DNA from: SMBSF63 sp034003545
GTDB taxonomy: Bacteria; Chloroflexota; Anaerolineae; Anaerolineales; Anaerolineaceae
Reading direction: 5' to 3'
Length of the DNA stretch: 64,000 nt
Assembly (NCBI GenBank): GCA_964447155.1
Contig: CAYURM010000001.1
Location: 318,369-382,368 of the forward strand
The notes below the pieces were generated by a model that searched no databases, had not been told where the DNA came from, and worked only from the letters and a program-made list of their open reading frames with translations. Shown here one piece after another: positions 25,114-32,307 of this stretch. Each line of letters opens with the position of its first letter. The first letter of the stretch is position 1. The position numbers and the translations under genes were made by a program.

Positions 25114-25130
25114 GTATGCCGGAGGCACAC
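25114..25130 (-). promoter_or_regulatory. U-rich hairpin just before the glnA ribosome-binding site
   Basis: On the minus strand GTGTGCC, a TCC loop and GGCATAC pair (7 bp with one wobble), followed by GCTTTTATTTTATT and then the GGAGGAGA box at 25098-25091. This has the form of a small intrinsic terminator or a folded element next to the ribosome-binding site, and it lies downstream of the ribozyme. Confidence 0.45.
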
Positions 25131-25204
25131 CCTTTTTTTAAAACACTTCACCGGAATTAAAAACGGGTATCCCTTTCTACATTACATAACAGCAACCATC
25201 TCTG

Positions 25205-25415
25205 TTAATCACTGCATCCATCTTGTCGCATCTGTCACCAGATGCTTTTCAATGTCTGCTTTATTGGAAAGGGAGAAAACAAAGCCCGTGATCAGGCTCT
25301 GGAGGCATCCGCTGATCCTTCGATTTTTCCCTGAATTTCTCCAGGGGTAGCGCTCCCCTCGCGGGGAGGAACCTCCTCCTCGTCAGCTTGACCCTGTCAA
25401 GCCTCAGCCGCCATT
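25205..25415 (-). ncRNA. glmS-type self-cleaving ribozyme in the glnA leader
   Basis: The glmS ribozyme is a glucosamine-6-phosphate-dependent self-cleaving RNA that normally destroys glmS mRNA. Reading the minus strand, I see P1 (GGCTTGAC / GTCAAGCT, 25403-25385), then GACGAGG (25384-25378), the P2 strand GGAGG (25376-25372) pairing with CCTCC (25305-25301), ATCGAAGGATCAGCGGATG (25324-25306), a P3 hairpin AGCC / GGGCT with ATCAC in its loop (about 25298-25284), P4.1 GCATCTG-GTGA-CAGATGC with GNRA loop (25245-25228), GACAAG (25227-25222) and the P4 closing strand CAGTGATTA (25214-25206). These match Bacillus and Thermoanaerobacter glmS ribozymes in order and sequence. The P2.2 strand GCTGA (25408-25404) pairs with TCAGC (25315-25311). 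The exact cleavage site is uncertain, because the first bases differ from the usual AGCGCC. Confidence 0.85.
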
Positions 25416-25462
25416 TCTCCGTTATTCAGTTGCAAAGACCTGCACTATAATTAATAGGCAAG

Positions 25463-25491
25463 ATGATAACACGCCCGGCAAGCCGTGTCAA
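25463..25491 (-). promoter_or_regulatory. sigma70-type promoter of the glnA leader
   Basis: On the minus strand a perfect TTGACA (25491-25486), a 17-nt spacer and TATCAT (25468-25463). The predicted start is near 25456, about 40 nt upstream of the ribozyme and 370 nt upstream of the glnA ATG. Confidence 0.85.
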
Positions 25492-25558
25492 GAAACCATG
25501 ATTAACAAATCTTAACCGCCTGCCAGCACCATGAGATGCAGCCCTGCCACTCATATCA

Positions 25559-26431
25559 TCAACAGGTAAGACACAGTGTTTTATAAATCGACAGGGTGGT
25601 AGTAGACCGGTTGAGCGTGTAAAAATGCACACCATCCACCTCCCGGTCCAGCAAATCCAGCACCTGCTGCGTAGCCCAATGCGTACCCACCCGTTCCACA
25701 TCCTCGTCGGTGCCTGCCCGGGAAAGTGCCTTCAGCAGCCGCGCCGGATAACGCGCCCCGCGTGCCAGATCGGCCATGCGCTGCACGGATTTCAGCGAAG
25801 TGATCGGCATGATGCCCGCCACAATCGGCACGTTGATCCCTGCCAGCACGCAGCGTTCACGGAAATCATAAAAATCACGATTGTCAAAAAACAGCTGGGT
25901 GCAGATATAATCTGCCCCCGCATCCACCTTCGCCTTGAGGTAATCCATCTCCTTCAGACGGTTTGGCGATTCAGGATGTCCCTCCGGATAGCCTGCCACA
26001 CCAATGCACATCTGTGGATATTCCCGGCGAATGTATGCTACCAGCGCGGCGGCATAAGCAAACCCGTCCGCGGTGCTTTGAAATTCCTTCTGACCAGCGG
26101 GCGGGTCACCGCGCAGGGCCATGATGTTCTCAATCCCGCTGCGGTGGTACCGTTCTAGGATCTGCCCCACCTCATCTTTAGTGGTGTTCACGCAGGTCAG
26201 GTGCGAGACCACGGTCAGGCGGGTTTCATTGCGCAGGCGCAGTACCAGGTCATGGGTCAAATCACGGGTTGAACCGCCGGCGCCGTAGGTGATGCTCACA
26301 TAAGCCGGCATGAGCGGGGTCAACTCCTGTATCGCCGAGAACAAAGTCTCTGAAGCCGCCTCGCTTTTTGGCGGAAAAAACTCGAAACTGAAGGTTGGTT
26401 TTCCCTGCTGAAACAATGTCGATACCTGCAT
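25559..26431 (-). CDS. metF: 5,10-methylenetetrahydrofolate reductase
   Basis: Reduces methylene-THF to methyl-THF for methionine synthesis; in anaerobes it can also serve the methyl branch of the Wood-Ljungdahl pathway. The 290-residue FAD TIM barrel shows FSFEFFPPKS at the start, VSITYGAGGSTR, the THF/FAD region NIMALRGDPP, AGYPEGHPES and the ADYICTQLFFD strand. Length and motifs are normal. It lies upstream of glnA in the same direction, but glnA has its own promoter. It fits with the SAM-salvage operon at 30025-33357, which recycles homocysteine. Confidence 0.95.
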   Translation of the reverse strand: MQVSTLFQQGKPTFSFEFFPPKSEAASETLFSAIQELTPLMPAYVSITYGAGGSTRDLTHDLVLRLRNETRLTVVSHLTCVNTTKDEVGQILERYHRSGIENIMALRGDPPAGQKEFQSTADGFAYAAALVAYIRREYPQMCIGVAGYPEGHPESPNRLKEMDYLKAKVDAGADYICTQLFFDNRDFYDFRERCVLAGINVPIVAGIMPITSLKSVQRMADLARGARYPARLLKALSRAGTDEDVERVGTHWATQQVLDLLDREVDGVHFYTLNRSTTTLSIYKTLCLTC

Positions 26432-26505
26432 GTTGATGCACCTCTTAAGAAAACCTGGTCTTCAACCCACATGGCTGGATGCCAGGTTAAATGATTACCT
26501 TGAAT

Positions 26506-26533
26506 ATTGTACCAGTCCGCAGACAGATTGCAA
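26506..26533 (-). promoter_or_regulatory. Probable metF promoter
   Basis: On the minus strand TTGCAA (26533-26528), a 16-nt spacer and TACAAT (26511-26506). The leader then forms a 7-bp closed hairpin (26488-26452) before the ATG at 26431. Confidence 0.6.
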
Positions 26534-26730
26534 GCCCGGCGCAGGCTTCGGGGAACGCTAAAATGTTACAGGAAAGTTCCATCTTTCGGCATCCTTCCTC
26601 AGGAAACTTGCACCGTGATCGCAGAGTTCCCCAGCCAGTGGTTGGGATTGCCGTGTCAGCGAAAACCTCCTTGCAATGAAAAAATGATTTTGATTCTACC
26701 TTTTAATTAATCTCAATAACCCGAAAACAC

Positions 26731-26758
26731 TTGACCTGTTGAACAAATGTACTATAAT
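26731..26758 (+). promoter_or_regulatory. recA promoter with LexA-like operator in the spacer
   Basis: TTGACC (26731-26736), a 16-nt spacer and a perfect TATAAT (26753-26758). The spacer holds GAACaaatGTAC (26741-26752), a 7-of-8 match to the Gram-positive type LexA box GAAC-N4-GTTC. A repressor bound there would block RNA polymerase, the usual form of SOS control of recA. Confidence 0.75.
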
Positions 26759-26834
26759 AAAACCATTAGACTTTATCAGCTCATCCAACTATAATAGCGG
26801 TAGTTGCAATAACCCGAAATCAGAGGAGACTCAC

Positions 26835-27923
26835 ATGGCGCGAAAAAAATCAGACGACATTTCTCCATCTCCTTCCATGGAGATGGACGACGCCCGCCGC
26901 GCGGTGCTGGACAAAGCGCTTGGCGATATTACCAAACGATACGGCGATGGCGCCATCATGCTGATGGGCGATGCCCAGCATCTGAACGTGGCCGTCATTC
27001 CTACCGGTTCACTCTCCGTTGACATTGCCCTGGGCGTTGGCGGCATTCCCCGCGGCCGCATCACCGAAATCTACGGGCCGGAATCCTCCGGTAAAACCAC
27101 ACTTTGTCTGCACATTGTCGCAGAGTGTCAAAAGCTGGGCGGCATCGCTGCGTATGTGGACATGGAACATGCCCTTGACCCTGTGTATGCTACCCACATT
27201 GGCGTCGATATCGACAATCTGCTCATCTCACAGCCTGACACAGGCGAACAAGCCCTGGAGATCACCGAAACTCTGGTGCGCTCTGGCGCCGTAGACATCG
27301 TCGTCGTCGACTCGGTTGCCGCCCTGGTTCCCCGCTCTGAAATCGAAGGCGATATGGGGGATGCCACCATGGGGATGCAGGCCCGTCTCATGTCGCAGGC
27401 CCTGCGCAAGCTGTCCGGCGCCATCCACCAGACCAAAACCTCTGTCCTTTTCACCAACCAGTTACGCCAGAAGATCGGTGTCATGTTTGGCAATCCCGAA
27501 ACCACTACCGGCGGGATGGCCCTCAAATTCTATGCCTCTGTGCGCATTGACATCCGCCGGATTCAGTCGATCAAGGTCGGCACTGACATCATCGGTAATC
27601 GCGCCCGTGTGCGTGTGGTCAAAAACAAGGTCGCTCCGCCCTTCCGCACCGCTGAATTTGATATCATGTACAACGAAGGCATCTCCAAAGTCGGTGACAT
27701 TCTTGACCTCGGCACCAACATGGACATCATCACCAAGCGCGGCGCATTCTATTCCTACGGCGATATCCGCCTCGGTCAGGGCCGCGAAAATTCAAAAGAA
27801 TTCCTGCGCCAGAACCTGGACATCAGCAACGAGATTGAGCAAGCCATCCGCCAGCAATCGTTAGAAGGAATCGTCGCTGGCAATGAAATGACTGAAGAGG
27901 AACTCGCTGACGTGGAAGAATAA
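26835..27923 (+). CDS. recA: Recombinase RecA
   Basis: Forms ATP-dependent filaments on single-stranded DNA, catalyses strand exchange and stimulates LexA self-cleavage. From the ATG at 26835 (GAGGAG 8 nt upstream) it has 362 residues. Walker A GPESSGKTT lies near residue 80, followed by the conserved YVDMEHALDP, LISQPDTGEQALEI, VVVDSVAALVPRSEIEGDMGD, the L2 loop region FGNPETTTGG, and NKVAPPF. The N-terminal extension of about 20 residues is Ser-rich. An upstream in-frame ATG (26739) lies inside the promoter and is rejected. It stands as a single gene; a hairpin follows at 27954. Confidence 0.98.
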   Translation: MARKKSDDISPSPSMEMDDARRAVLDKALGDITKRYGDGAIMLMGDAQHLNVAVIPTGSLSVDIALGVGGIPRGRITEIYGPESSGKTTLCLHIVAECQKLGGIAAYVDMEHALDPVYATHIGVDIDNLLISQPDTGEQALEITETLVRSGAVDIVVVDSVAALVPRSEIEGDMGDATMGMQARLMSQALRKLSGAIHQTKTSVLFTNQLRQKIGVMFGNPETTTGGMALKFYASVRIDIRRIQSIKVGTDIIGNRARVRVVKNKVAPPFRTAEFDIMYNEGISKVGDILDLGTNMDIITKRGAFYSYGDIRLGQGRENSKEFLRQNLDISNEIEQAIRQQSLEGIVAGNEMTEEELADVEE

Positions 27924-27953
27924 GAAAACAGGATCAGCATAGCAGTGTATAAT

Positions 27954-27987
27954 GCGGGTGTGGTTTTGAACAAACAACCACACCCGC
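27954..27987 (+). terminator. Hairpin after recA
   Basis: A perfect 12-bp stem (27954-27965 / 27976-27987) with 10-nt loop, 30 nt after the recA stop. The U run is lacking, so termination is plausible but not assured. Confidence 0.5.
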
Positions 27988-28012
27988 CGCTTCATTCAAC
28001 AGGGAAAAGGCC

Positions 28013-28549
28013 ATGAAACATTCTCTTTCCATATCACTGTTATCTCTCACCCTCCTGGCATTGCTCCTCGCCAGCGGTTGTGTGCCCGCGCCCCAGCGTC
28101 TGTCCCCGGAAGCCAATGCCCCTCTTTTCCTGCCGCCCACCCTGGTGCCGACCACTGCGCCGACCAGTCAATATACCCCCACCCCCGAAGGGGGAAGCGA
28201 CCAGTCCAATTGCGACAATAATCTCCTCTTCACCGAGGATATCACCGTTCCCGATGGCACCCTTTTCGAACCTGGGGCGGAGATTGACAAACAATGGCGG
28301 GTAGAGAACAACGGCACCTGCAACTGGGACGAGCGCTACAGCCTGCGGCTGGTAGCAGGCGACACCCTGGGCGCCGACCAGGAACAGGCCCTCTTTCCCG
28401 CGCGTGCCGGCAGCCAGGCCGTGATCCGCATTGAATTCATTGCCCCCCAGGAAACCGGCAGCCACCGCTCGGCATGGCAGGCGTTCGGCCCGGACGGGCG
28501 CCCCTTCGGCGATCCCTTCTATCTCGAGATTATGGTCGCCATTCCCTGA
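28013..28549 (+). CDS. Lipoprotein with four-tryptophan (NBR1-Ig-like) domain
   Basis: A 178-residue lipoprotein: signal helix and lipobox LASGC (Cys at about 23), a short Thr/Pro linker, then one NBR1-Ig-like domain (about 75-178) with VPDGTLFEPGAEIDKQWRV, NNGTCNWDERY and GSHRSAWQAFGPDG. It resembles the domain of the lipoprotein at 17675 but is shorter, ending with the domain. An AGGGAAAAGG stretch precedes the ATG. The next gene, another lipoprotein, starts 9 nt after the stop, so they are cotranscribed. The ligand is unknown. Confidence 0.85.
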   Translation: MKHSLSISLLSLTLLALLLASGCVPAPQRLSPEANAPLFLPPTLVPTTAPTSQYTPTPEGGSDQSNCDNNLLFTEDITVPDGTLFEPGAEIDKQWRVENNGTCNWDERYSLRLVAGDTLGADQEQALFPARAGSQAVIRIEFIAPQETGSHRSAWQAFGPDGRPFGDPFYLEIMVAIP

Positions 28550-28558
28550 CACCGCCCT

Positions 28559-29380
28559 ATGAAAATTCGCTCATTCCGCCGCACACTGTTCCTGTCCTGC
28601 ATCCTGCCCTGTCTCGGGCTAAGCGCTGCCTGCACCGGTCAATCCATCTCCCTGGACGCGACAGCTACACCCTTTCCTCCCAGCGCCACACTGCCACCCA
28701 GCCGGACGGCAACACCCACAGCAAGCTTTACCAGCACCATCACACCTTATCCTACCCTTACCGCCAGCCCTACCCCGCTGCCAACCGCTACCCCACCCGC
28801 CAAAGCCGCCATTAAAAACATTCAAGGCACTTATCAAACCTACGCACTGGGCTGCGAAGCCAATGCGGCTGCCCAGATGGCAAGGTTTTTTGGCCTCTCG
28901 ATCAACGAACGTGAATTTCAGGCTGTCCTGCCATTGAGCGACAATCCAGATGTCGGCTTTGTCGGGCCGGTGGAAGGTGACTGGGGCAATATCCCGCCGG
29001 CTGCCTATGGTGTACACGCCGAACCCGTGGCCGCCGAGCTGCGCAACTTCGGCCTCAACGCCATTCCGCATCGCCAATACACAGTTGAAAAAATCCGTCA
29101 GGAGATCGCCGCCGGACGCCCGGTGATGGTATGGGTCATCGGCGGCGTGCGTCAGGGCCGCACCATGACCTATACCGCCGAAGACGGCAGTGTGATCACC
29201 GTAGCCCCCTACGAACACACCGTCCTCGTCACCGGTTATGGGCCGGACTACTTCACCATCCTGGACGGCAAGGAAGTCTACCACCGCTCCATCGCACAAT
29301 TCACCGATTCCTGGGGGGTACTGGACAACATGGCCGTGACGATGGGCGTGCCGCATTTTCTCCCCGAACCAAAAACCTGA
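28559..29380 (+). CDS. C39-like cysteine peptidase lipoprotein
   Basis: A 273-residue secreted protein with lipobox SAAC (Cys25), a long Thr/Pro-rich linker (about 35-80) and a papain-like C39_2 domain (about 90-265). The catalytic cysteine is Cys99 in ALGCEANAAAQMA and the histidine His220 in APYEHTVLVTGYG; the acidic partner is probably Asp236 (ILDG). It would cleave peptides outside the membrane. It follows the Ig-like lipoprotein by 9 nt and has no own ribosome-binding site, suggesting translational coupling. Family assignment is firm; the substrate is unknown. Confidence 0.85.
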   Translation: MKIRSFRRTLFLSCILPCLGLSAACTGQSISLDATATPFPPSATLPPSRTATPTASFTSTITPYPTLTASPTPLPTATPPAKAAIKNIQGTYQTYALGCEANAAAQMARFFGLSINEREFQAVLPLSDNPDVGFVGPVEGDWGNIPPAAYGVHAEPVAAELRNFGLNAIPHRQYTVEKIRQEIAAGRPVMVWVIGGVRQGRTMTYTAEDGSVITVAPYEHTVLVTGYGPDYFTILDGKEVYHRSIAQFTDSWGVLDNMAVTMGVPHFLPEPKT

Positions 29381-29430
29381 GGGTCTTGATTCTCGAGCAG
29401 GTCTGCTCCAAATATCAAAAGCAACCTTTG

Positions 29431-29640
29431 TAAGGACAGGTTCCCAAACCTGTCGCCCTCTCCGTATCAGATCCCCCTCTGTCCAGACACAAACCGTGAT
29501 GGTACGGATAGTCTCTACCACCGCTGACCTTGACTCCGCCAGCCCTGTAAGGACAGGTTTCCCAACCTGTCCGCCCTCCCCGTATCAGCTTCCCCCTCTA
29601 TCCAGGCACAAACCGTGATGACAGAGTAGGTTGGCAACCC
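29431..29640. repeat. Direct repeat pair headed by GGACAGGTT hairpins
   Basis: Two units share TGTAAGGACAGGTT, a hairpin (arms 29435-29442/29447-29454 and 29551-29559/29564-29572) and then CCGTATCAG, CCCCCTCT and CACAAACCGTGATG. The hairpin sequence belongs to the same family as those near 61060, 61142 and 63713. Confidence 0.75.
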
Positions 29641-29718
29641 ATCTTGCGATACTTGAGTATTCAGTAATATCTTCATCACATGCATTTGTAGATGCGTACG
29701 GCGTGCCATAAGGCACCC

Positions 29719-29928
29719 CCTTGGAAAGGTTGCGCACTCACCTTTTTGCTTGCCCCGTCCCGTCGTCCGTAAGATTTAATGGCTTACGAACTGACCTTTT
29801 TCACATCGTACCTGAATAGGTAAGGTTTATGCGAAATCAACCTTGAAAAGGTGGACATCGCTAACCAATCTATGATAATTTGAGCATATTTTGGCATCAA
29901 ACTATTTAGAAATTCAACCTTTCCAAAG
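29719..29928. mobile_element. MITE-like element, second copy
   Basis: The left end CCTTGGAAAGGTTG (29719-29732) and right end (29915-29928) are inverted repeats matching at 13 of 14 positions, and both match the ends of the element at 11197-11388 except for one C/T change. The inner AACCTTGAAAAGG (near 29839) is also shared. The remaining interior differs, so the two copies are old or only end-related. Confidence 0.55.
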
Positions 29929-29968
29929 AGACCATTTTTGTTTTTCTTGGCGTATGCCTAACTTACAA

Positions 29969-30002
29969 AACAACTCCCGCGCATCTCTGCGCGGGAGTTG
30001 TT
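29969..30002 (-). terminator. Intrinsic terminator of the ahcY operon
   Basis: A perfect 15-bp stem (29969-29983 / 29988-30002) with a 4-nt loop, 22 nt past the ahcY stop. On the minus strand the stem is followed by TTTTGT. Confidence 0.9.
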
Positions 30003-30024
30003 CATTTCAAAACTGTGTGCCGGT

Positions 30025-31284
30025 TTAGGTTCCTTCCTGCCAGGAGGAAAGATACGCAATCTGGGCGGGGGTCAGAACATCGATGTCCACACCCATCGCC
30101 TTGAGCTTCAGGTCAGCGATTGTCAGGTCGATATCATCCGGAACAGAATGAACATTATTATCCAGGTTCTTTCCTTCTTTCCACAAATACTCGGCAACCA
30201 GCGCCTGATTGGCAAAGGACATATCCATCACCGAGGCGGGGTGACCTTCGGCTGCGGCCAGGTTCAACAGGCGGCCTTCGCCGAGAATATGGATCTGGCG
30301 GCCATCGGGCATATCATACTGTTCCACAAAGGGGCGTACGCGGCGTTTGGCAACGGACATCTCTTCAAGGGCGGGAATATTGATCTCAACATTGAAGTGA
30401 CCAGAGTTCCCAACCAATGCGCCGTCTTTCATCACTTCGAAGTGGTGCCTGTCAATCACGTCTTTGTCACCAGTCAGGGTGATAAAGAAATCACCAATCT
30501 TGGCGGCTTCAATCATCGGCATCACGCGGAAACCATCCATCACCGCTTCCAATGCCTTCAGGGCATCCACTTCGGTGACAATCACATTGGAACCCATCCC
30601 GCGGGCGCGCATCGCCAGACCGCGGCCGCACCAGCCGTAACCGGCAACCACGAAATTCTTGCCTGCCAGCAGGATGTTGGTGGCGCGGATGATCCCGTCA
30701 ATGGTGGACTGGCCGGTGCCATAGCGATTGTCAAACAGGTGCTTGGTCATGGCATCATTCACGGCCACAACGGGGAATTCCAGCGCGCCATCAGCGGCCA
30801 TGGCCTTCATGCGGATCACGCCGGTAGTGGTCTCTTCCATGCTGCCGATCATGCCGGGGATCAGGTCACGGCGGCTGCGGTGCATGGTGGAAACCAGGTC
30901 TGCGCCATCGTCCATCGTGATCATCGGCTTGTGATCCAAAGCCAGGTTGAGGTTTTTGTAATACACATCATTGTCTTCGCCCTTGATGGCGAACACGGGA
31001 ATCTCGTCATGTGAAACCAGGGAAGCGGCCACATCATCCTGGGTGGAGAGCGGATTCGATGCGGTCAAGACCACATCAGCGCCGCCAGCCGCCAGTGTGC
31101 GCATCAGGTTTGCGGTTTCGGTGGTCACATGCAAACAGCAGGAAATCCGCACGCCTTCCAACGGGCGTTCCTTCGCAAAGCGCTCACGCACCTGGCGCAG
31201 CACCGGCATTTCACGCTCGGCCCAGTCAATTCGTCGTCGGCCGCCTTCGGCCAATCCAAGATCTTTCACAACATAAGTGTCCAT
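30025..31284 (-). CDS. ahcY: S-adenosylhomocysteine hydrolase
   Basis: Splits S-adenosylhomocysteine, the product of all SAM methylations, into adenosine and homocysteine with a bound NAD. The 419-residue protein has CCLHVTTETANLMRTL, the catalytic region NDAMTKHLFDNRYGTGQST, the NAD fold VAGYGWCGRGLAMRARGMG and the C-terminal SWQEGT, which is slightly different from the usual Lys-Tyr end. It is the last gene of an operon with mtnA and an adenosine kinase, so the adenosine formed is removed at once. The ATG at 31284 has a GGAGG box nearby. Confidence 0.96.
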   Translation of the reverse strand: MDTYVVKDLGLAEGGRRRIDWAEREMPVLRQVRERFAKERPLEGVRISCCLHVTTETANLMRTLAAGGADVVLTASNPLSTQDDVAASLVSHDEIPVFAIKGEDNDVYYKNLNLALDHKPMITMDDGADLVSTMHRSRRDLIPGMIGSMEETTTGVIRMKAMAADGALEFPVVAVNDAMTKHLFDNRYGTGQSTIDGIIRATNILLAGKNFVVAGYGWCGRGLAMRARGMGSNVIVTEVDALKALEAVMDGFRVMPMIEAAKIGDFFITLTGDKDVIDRHHFEVMKDGALVGNSGHFNVEINIPALEEMSVAKRRVRPFVEQYDMPDGRQIHILGEGRLLNLAAAEGHPASVMDMSFANQALVAEYLWKEGKNLDNNVHSVPDDIDLTIADLKLKAMGVDIDVLTPAQIAYLSSWQEGT

Positions 31285-31334
31285 CTATTTTCCTCCATAG
31301 GAATGAAACATATATAAATCGAACGCCGCGGCGA

Positions 31335-32294
31335 TTAAGCCAGCAGTCCATCCAAGGCGCCCTGATCGTCAAAATGCTGGCGATAGCGCGCCACAAATTC
31401 TGCTCTTGTATACTTGTGCGACTGCGGGCCGTTATGCTCCAGGCAGTACGTGGCTGCCAGAGCGCCCATCCGCCCGCAAATCCCCCAATCCAGTCCCAAA
31501 CGGTATCCGGTCAGGAATCCACCGCGAAAAGCATCCCCCACGCCTGTGGGGTCGGCAATTCTATCCGGCGGCACAACCGGGGTATGAAACTTCCCGCCGT
31601 TGGCATAGATATATGCCCCATCACCGCCGTGGGTGATCACCATGAATCCTACACAGCACAGCACATCATCTTCTTTCATCCCGGTGTGTTTTTGCAGCAG
31701 TTCATACTCGTAATCATTCAGGAACAAGGCCGTCGCCTTCTGCACCCCATCGATCATCTGCGCAGGGTTTATGCGCGCCAACTGCTGGCTGGGGTCATAC
31801 AGGTAAGGAATCACATCCTCCTGACATTCGTCCACATAGCGCTGCATGGCGTCAGGGTCATTGGCTGAAATCACCACCAGATCCGGCCTGCCAGTAGGCA
31901 GGTTGCGCACAGAAAGGTTCTTGGCATCCGCCATCGCCCCCGAGTAGAAACTGGCAATTTGTGCATTGGAAAGGTCGGAATTGGCAAAGAAAGAAGCCGT
32001 GTTTTTGCCTTTGATCACCGGTGAGAGACTGGTATCTACGCCGCTGTCTTCCAGCCACTGGCGGTACTCCCCGAAATCTTCTCCCACGGTTGCCATCAAA
32101 TGCGGGGTACCGCCCAGCAGTGCCAGGGTATAGGCAATATTGGGGGCCGTGCCGCCGCGCCGCTTGACCATCTCATCCACCAGGAAGGAGAGGCTGATCC
32201 GATCCAGCCGATCAGCCACCAGGTGGTCCCGGAAATAACCGGGGAATTTCATCAAATAATCATAGGCTACTGAGCCTGTACAAACGATATTCAT
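31335..32294 (-). CDS. PfkB family adenosine kinase-like enzyme
   Basis: Residues GTAPNIAYTLALLGG and the C-terminal signature DPTGVGDAFRGGF (anion hole and catalytic Asp) identify a ribokinase/PfkB sugar or nucleoside kinase of 319 residues. Its place between mtnA and ahcY makes adenosine the likely substrate: it would turn adenosine from SAH hydrolysis into AMP and pull the reversible hydrolase forward. The start at 32294, 13 nt after the mtnA stop, matches the family N-terminus (VCTGSVAYDYL); the longer frame to 32369 would overlap mtnA. Substrate is inferred from context. Confidence 0.85.
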   Translation of the reverse strand: MNIVCTGSVAYDYLMKFPGYFRDHLVADRLDRISLSFLVDEMVKRRGGTAPNIAYTLALLGGTPHLMATVGEDFGEYRQWLEDSGVDTSLSPVIKGKNTASFFANSDLSNAQIASFYSGAMADAKNLSVRNLPTGRPDLVVISANDPDAMQRYVDECQEDVIPYLYDPSQQLARINPAQMIDGVQKATALFLNDYEYELLQKHTGMKEDDVLCCVGFMVITHGGDGAYIYANGGKFHTPVVPPDRIADPTGVGDAFRGGFLTGYRLGLDWGICGRMGALAATYCLEHNGPQSHKYTRAEFVARYRQHFDDQGALDGLLA

Positions 32295-32307
32295 AATCAA
32301 TGCTCTG

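Larger units (their letters stand above)
26432..26834. other. Divergent promoter region metF / recA
   Basis: This region of about 400 bp holds the metF promoter and a leader hairpin (AACCTGG at 26452-26458 pairing with 26482-26488), and the recA promoter with its LexA-like box. The middle part (26535-26700) shows no coding frame, repeat or RNA that I can support. Confidence 0.8.
29381..30024. other. Non-coding region with repeats
   Basis: These 644 bp between convergent genes contain two diverged direct repeats of about 110 bp (around 29430-29520 and 29545-29640), each headed by a GGACAGGTT hairpin, then a MITE-like element (29719-29928), then the ahcY terminator. No gene is supported. Confidence 0.85.

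Noticed and set aside
25205..25456. T-box or other riboswitch classes as explanation of the glnA leader
   Set aside because: No T-box motif (AGGGTGGNACCGCG), and no match to glycine, cobalamin, lysine or glnA-RNA consensus as I know them. The glmS-type elements match in order over about 200 nt.
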